Shown: positions 62,245 through 64,000 of the stretch, in pieces
Position numbering within the stretch: position 1 is the stretch's first letter
Layout: the number at the start of each line of letters is the position of its first letter
From: Ophthalmolycus amberensis
Lineage: Eukaryota > Chordata > Actinopteri > Perciformes > Zoarcidae
Assembly: GCA_024529925.1 (NCBI GenBank)
Contig: JAFEUB010000902.1
Span: forward strand, 124,001-188,000
Length of the DNA stretch: 64,000 bases
Reading direction: 5' to 3'
Program-made: the position numbers and the translations under genes
The notes under the pieces: model-generated
Told to the model about the DNA's origin: nothing
Database searches by the model: none
What the model saw: the letters and a program-made list of their open reading frames with translations, nothing else

Positions 62245-62742
62245 AAGAGGGGAACTGCACTCGAGAGACTGGGGACCAGACGGAAAACAGGGCTCTAGAA
62301 GCTGGGAACCAGATGGAAAACAGGGCTCTAGAAGCTGGGAACCAGACGGAAAACAGGGCTCTAGAAGCTGGGAACCAGACGGAAAACAGGGCTCTAGAAG
62401 CTGGGGACCAGACGGAAAACAGGGCTCTAGAAGCTGGGAACAGGGCTCCAGAGGCTGGAGACCAGACGGAGAACAGGGCTCCAGAGGCTGCTGGAGATCA
62501 GACGGGGAACAGGGCTCCAGAGGCTGCTGGAGATCAGACGGGGAACAGGGCTCCAGAGGCTGCTGGAGATCAGACGGGGAACAGGGCTTCAGAGGCTGCT
62601 GGAGATCAGACGGGGAACGGCTCCAGAGGCTGCTGGAGATCAGACGGGGAACAGGTCTCCTGGGGCTGGAGATCAGACGGGGAACAGGTCTCCACGGGCT
62701 GGAGATCAGATGGGGAACAGGTTTCCAGGGGCTGGAGATCGG
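62245..62742. repeat. 33-36-bp purine-rich minisatellite
   Basis: Units such as agctgggaaccagacggaaa plus acagggctctag, grading into a ctgctggagatcagacgggg variant with acagggctccagagg. Units are multiples of 3 for long runs, so ORFs appear on both strands. Confidence 0.9.
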
Positions 62743-62769
62743 ATGGGGTAATATACGGCAAACCGTATA

Positions 62770-62810
62770 CCGCGTGGCAGGCGAGAATTCTACCACTGAA
62801 CCACCAATGC
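62770..62810 (-). tRNA. 5' half of tRNA-Gly(GCC), 41 nt, truncated
   Basis: The minus strand from 62810 reads positions 1-41 of vertebrate tRNA-Gly-GCC as I know it without a mismatch, including the GGTGGTTCAGTGGTAGAATTC D-arm region and anticodon GCC. Next comes the perfect hairpin tatacgg-tttg-ccgtata in place of the variable and T arms. It cannot be a working tRNA gene as it lacks the B box. Confidence 0.7.
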
Positions 62811-62914
62811 TTGATATGTCCAACTCGGAGATTGCAGGATTCGGATATCGGCAGAGATGCAAATACAGAAATCCGAAAGAGGGAGTTTAAGATATGGCAG
62901 AAAGGGGCCTATTC

Positions 62915-63130
62915 TCTTCACCCAGGTGTCCAAGACATTCTGTCAAAGTTATGATCATCTGACCAAAGTTGATCATCGATATTTGGCCTTGGTTATTCTG
63001 GTACAAAGTACACTTATGAATACCCCTGTACTTGAACATGTTTGTTGTGACCAATGACAAGCACATTAGTCCAACAACAAAGCACCATTTGGGATCAAAT
63101 CAGGCAGGCCGCTGATCCTAATCACCCCCT
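62915..63130. repeat. second copy of the 19.23-kb repeat
   Basis: Same order of phrases as at 19.23-19.48 kb, in the same orientation. Confidence 0.75.
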
Positions 63131-63530
63131 TTTGGATTCCTACATTATAGGCTACTTGAGCAGTGAAATCCCCCCTCGAAGATCTACTTGCCAAGACAGA
63201 CCAACAATGATCAGAGCCTTCAGCATCTCAGGGCAAATCACTACCTGTTAATCTATTGGCACCAATGACATTCTAATCAGAACCCTAGCAGACACTTCCA
63301 CAATAGAGGCTTTCGATATGGCCCACTCTGCTTCCATGTCCCTAGTCTCCACCGAGGGCAAAAAGAAAATTCCGAAGGAGGGAGTTTAAGATGTTGCGGA
63401 CAGGGGACTCAGCTAGACATTCCCAGTTCACCTTCACTTAACAATTGGGTTTACAAGGTTTGTCCAACTGCCTCCCCAGCTATCCGAACCAACTCACTAC
63501 CAGGTAGTGACTATCAGTAGACAGCTCTGC
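63130..63530. repeat. repeat-derived DNA with retroelement-like purine tract
   Basis: The phrase gaaggagggagtttaagatg at 63375 recurs as gaaagagggagtttaagata at 62875. A polypurine tract followed by a conserved edge would suit an LTR boundary, but no LTR pair was found. Confidence 0.35.
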
Positions 63531-63625
63531 TATTCTCTTCACCCAGGTGTCCAAGACATTCGGCCAAAGTTCTGATGATCCGACCACAAAGTTGATCACC
63601 GATCTTTGGCCTTGGTTTGTTCGGA
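63530..63625. repeat. third, short copy of the 19.23-kb repeat
   Basis: Repeats ctattctcttcacccaggtg and the next 80 bases, then diverges. Confidence 0.7.
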
Positions 63626-63639
63626 TCCCTGTCTGCTCC

Positions 63640-64000
63640 TGTTTTACCCCTGTCTGTTTTGTTATTGTGGGCCATGTGCTTATGCTTTGTTTTTGTGTCA
63701 GCCTACAGTTTCCACCCCCGTGTTCCGCCCTCTACCACACCCCACTCCTTAGGCTCAGCTGTGGGGAACTCCAGCTGATCATCCCCAGCTGGCTTAAATA
63801 CCTCGGCGTTTCCCTGGCGCGGCGTTAGTCCGTCCGGTTACCAGTCTGGTCACGTAAGTCTGAACACCGATTCAGTGAAGATAGTGATCAGTTTGTTTTC
63901 TGCTCCTTTGCCGCTCAGCGTCGATCCCTGGAGGATCACCTGTGCCTTCTGTTTGCTGTGTCGGACCTCGGGCCTCCACACAGTTGCGCCGTCCGGTTCC
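63640..64000 (+). other. GC-rich, promoter-like or element-derived end of window
   Basis: Pyrimidine/GC-rich sequence with a TATA-like ggcttaaatacctc at about 63791. No ORF recognised; it may be the start of a repeat or gene that lies outside. Confidence 0.25.

Noticed and set aside
61879..62954. 327-codon minus ORF and 213-220-codon plus ORFs rich in Pro/Ser or Gly/Glu
   Set aside because: Open on both strands because of the purine-rich minisatellite and a repeat. No domain or splice logic supports them.

Overview
The window looks like nuclear DNA of a teleost fish, probably a spiny-rayed (percomorph) species. Evidence is the compact multi-exon genes with GT/AG introns, many CA/TA microsatellites, teleost-type repeats, a teleost-type trace amine-associated receptor (TAAR) and an F-type lectin. 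All calls come from reading the sequence; no alignment was run.

1-16.85 kb: a large minus-strand gene recognised as CFAP47, a motile-cilium and sperm-flagellum protein made of PapD-like/ASH immunoglobulin-fold repeats. I traced 36 coding exons (about 1,650 residues) in an unbroken reading frame, from the ATG at 16845 to the left edge. The gene continues outside the window, where its calponin-homology domain should lie. One intron holds a 1.8-kb hAT transposon with a perfect 8-bp target duplication and a GC-rich minisatellite.

17-24.3 kb: mostly relics. They include two exons of NUFIP1 whose frames do not join, a tRNA-Lys(CUU)-like gene with a mismatched acceptor stem, a 5'-truncated L1/Tx1-type LINE with clear target-site duplications, and a BED zinc-finger fragment from a ZBED/hAT gene.

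24.3-49.4 kb: a direct tandem duplication of units about 12 kb long (A 24.3-36.6, B 37.6-49.2). Each unit carries a minus-strand six-exon gene for a secreted protein joining an F-type (fucolectin) lectin domain to a C-type lectin domain. The copies differ in the sugar-binding loops, and each has its own frameshift(s). Related copies of a short repeat mark the start of A, the start of B and the end of B. A three-exon fragment of an L-type calcium-channel alpha-1 gene lies between the units.

49.4-59 kb: a TAAR gene with two frameshifts, a degenerate Rex1/L2-like LINE end, a possible three-exon non-coding transcript (about 55.9-58.7 kb) whose introns are full of an AT-rich 'gtcataaaa'-type repeat, and tRNA-like motifs.

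59-64 kb: a disabled multi-exon gene of the DUF6729/transposase-derived family, a transposon-like repeat with a purine-rich minisatellite, a perfect 41-base 5' half of tRNA-Gly(GCC) joined to a hairpin, and repeats also seen at 19.2 kb.

The best candidate for something new is the F-type/C-type lectin chimera and its duplication. The intact gene with the strongest support is CFAP47.
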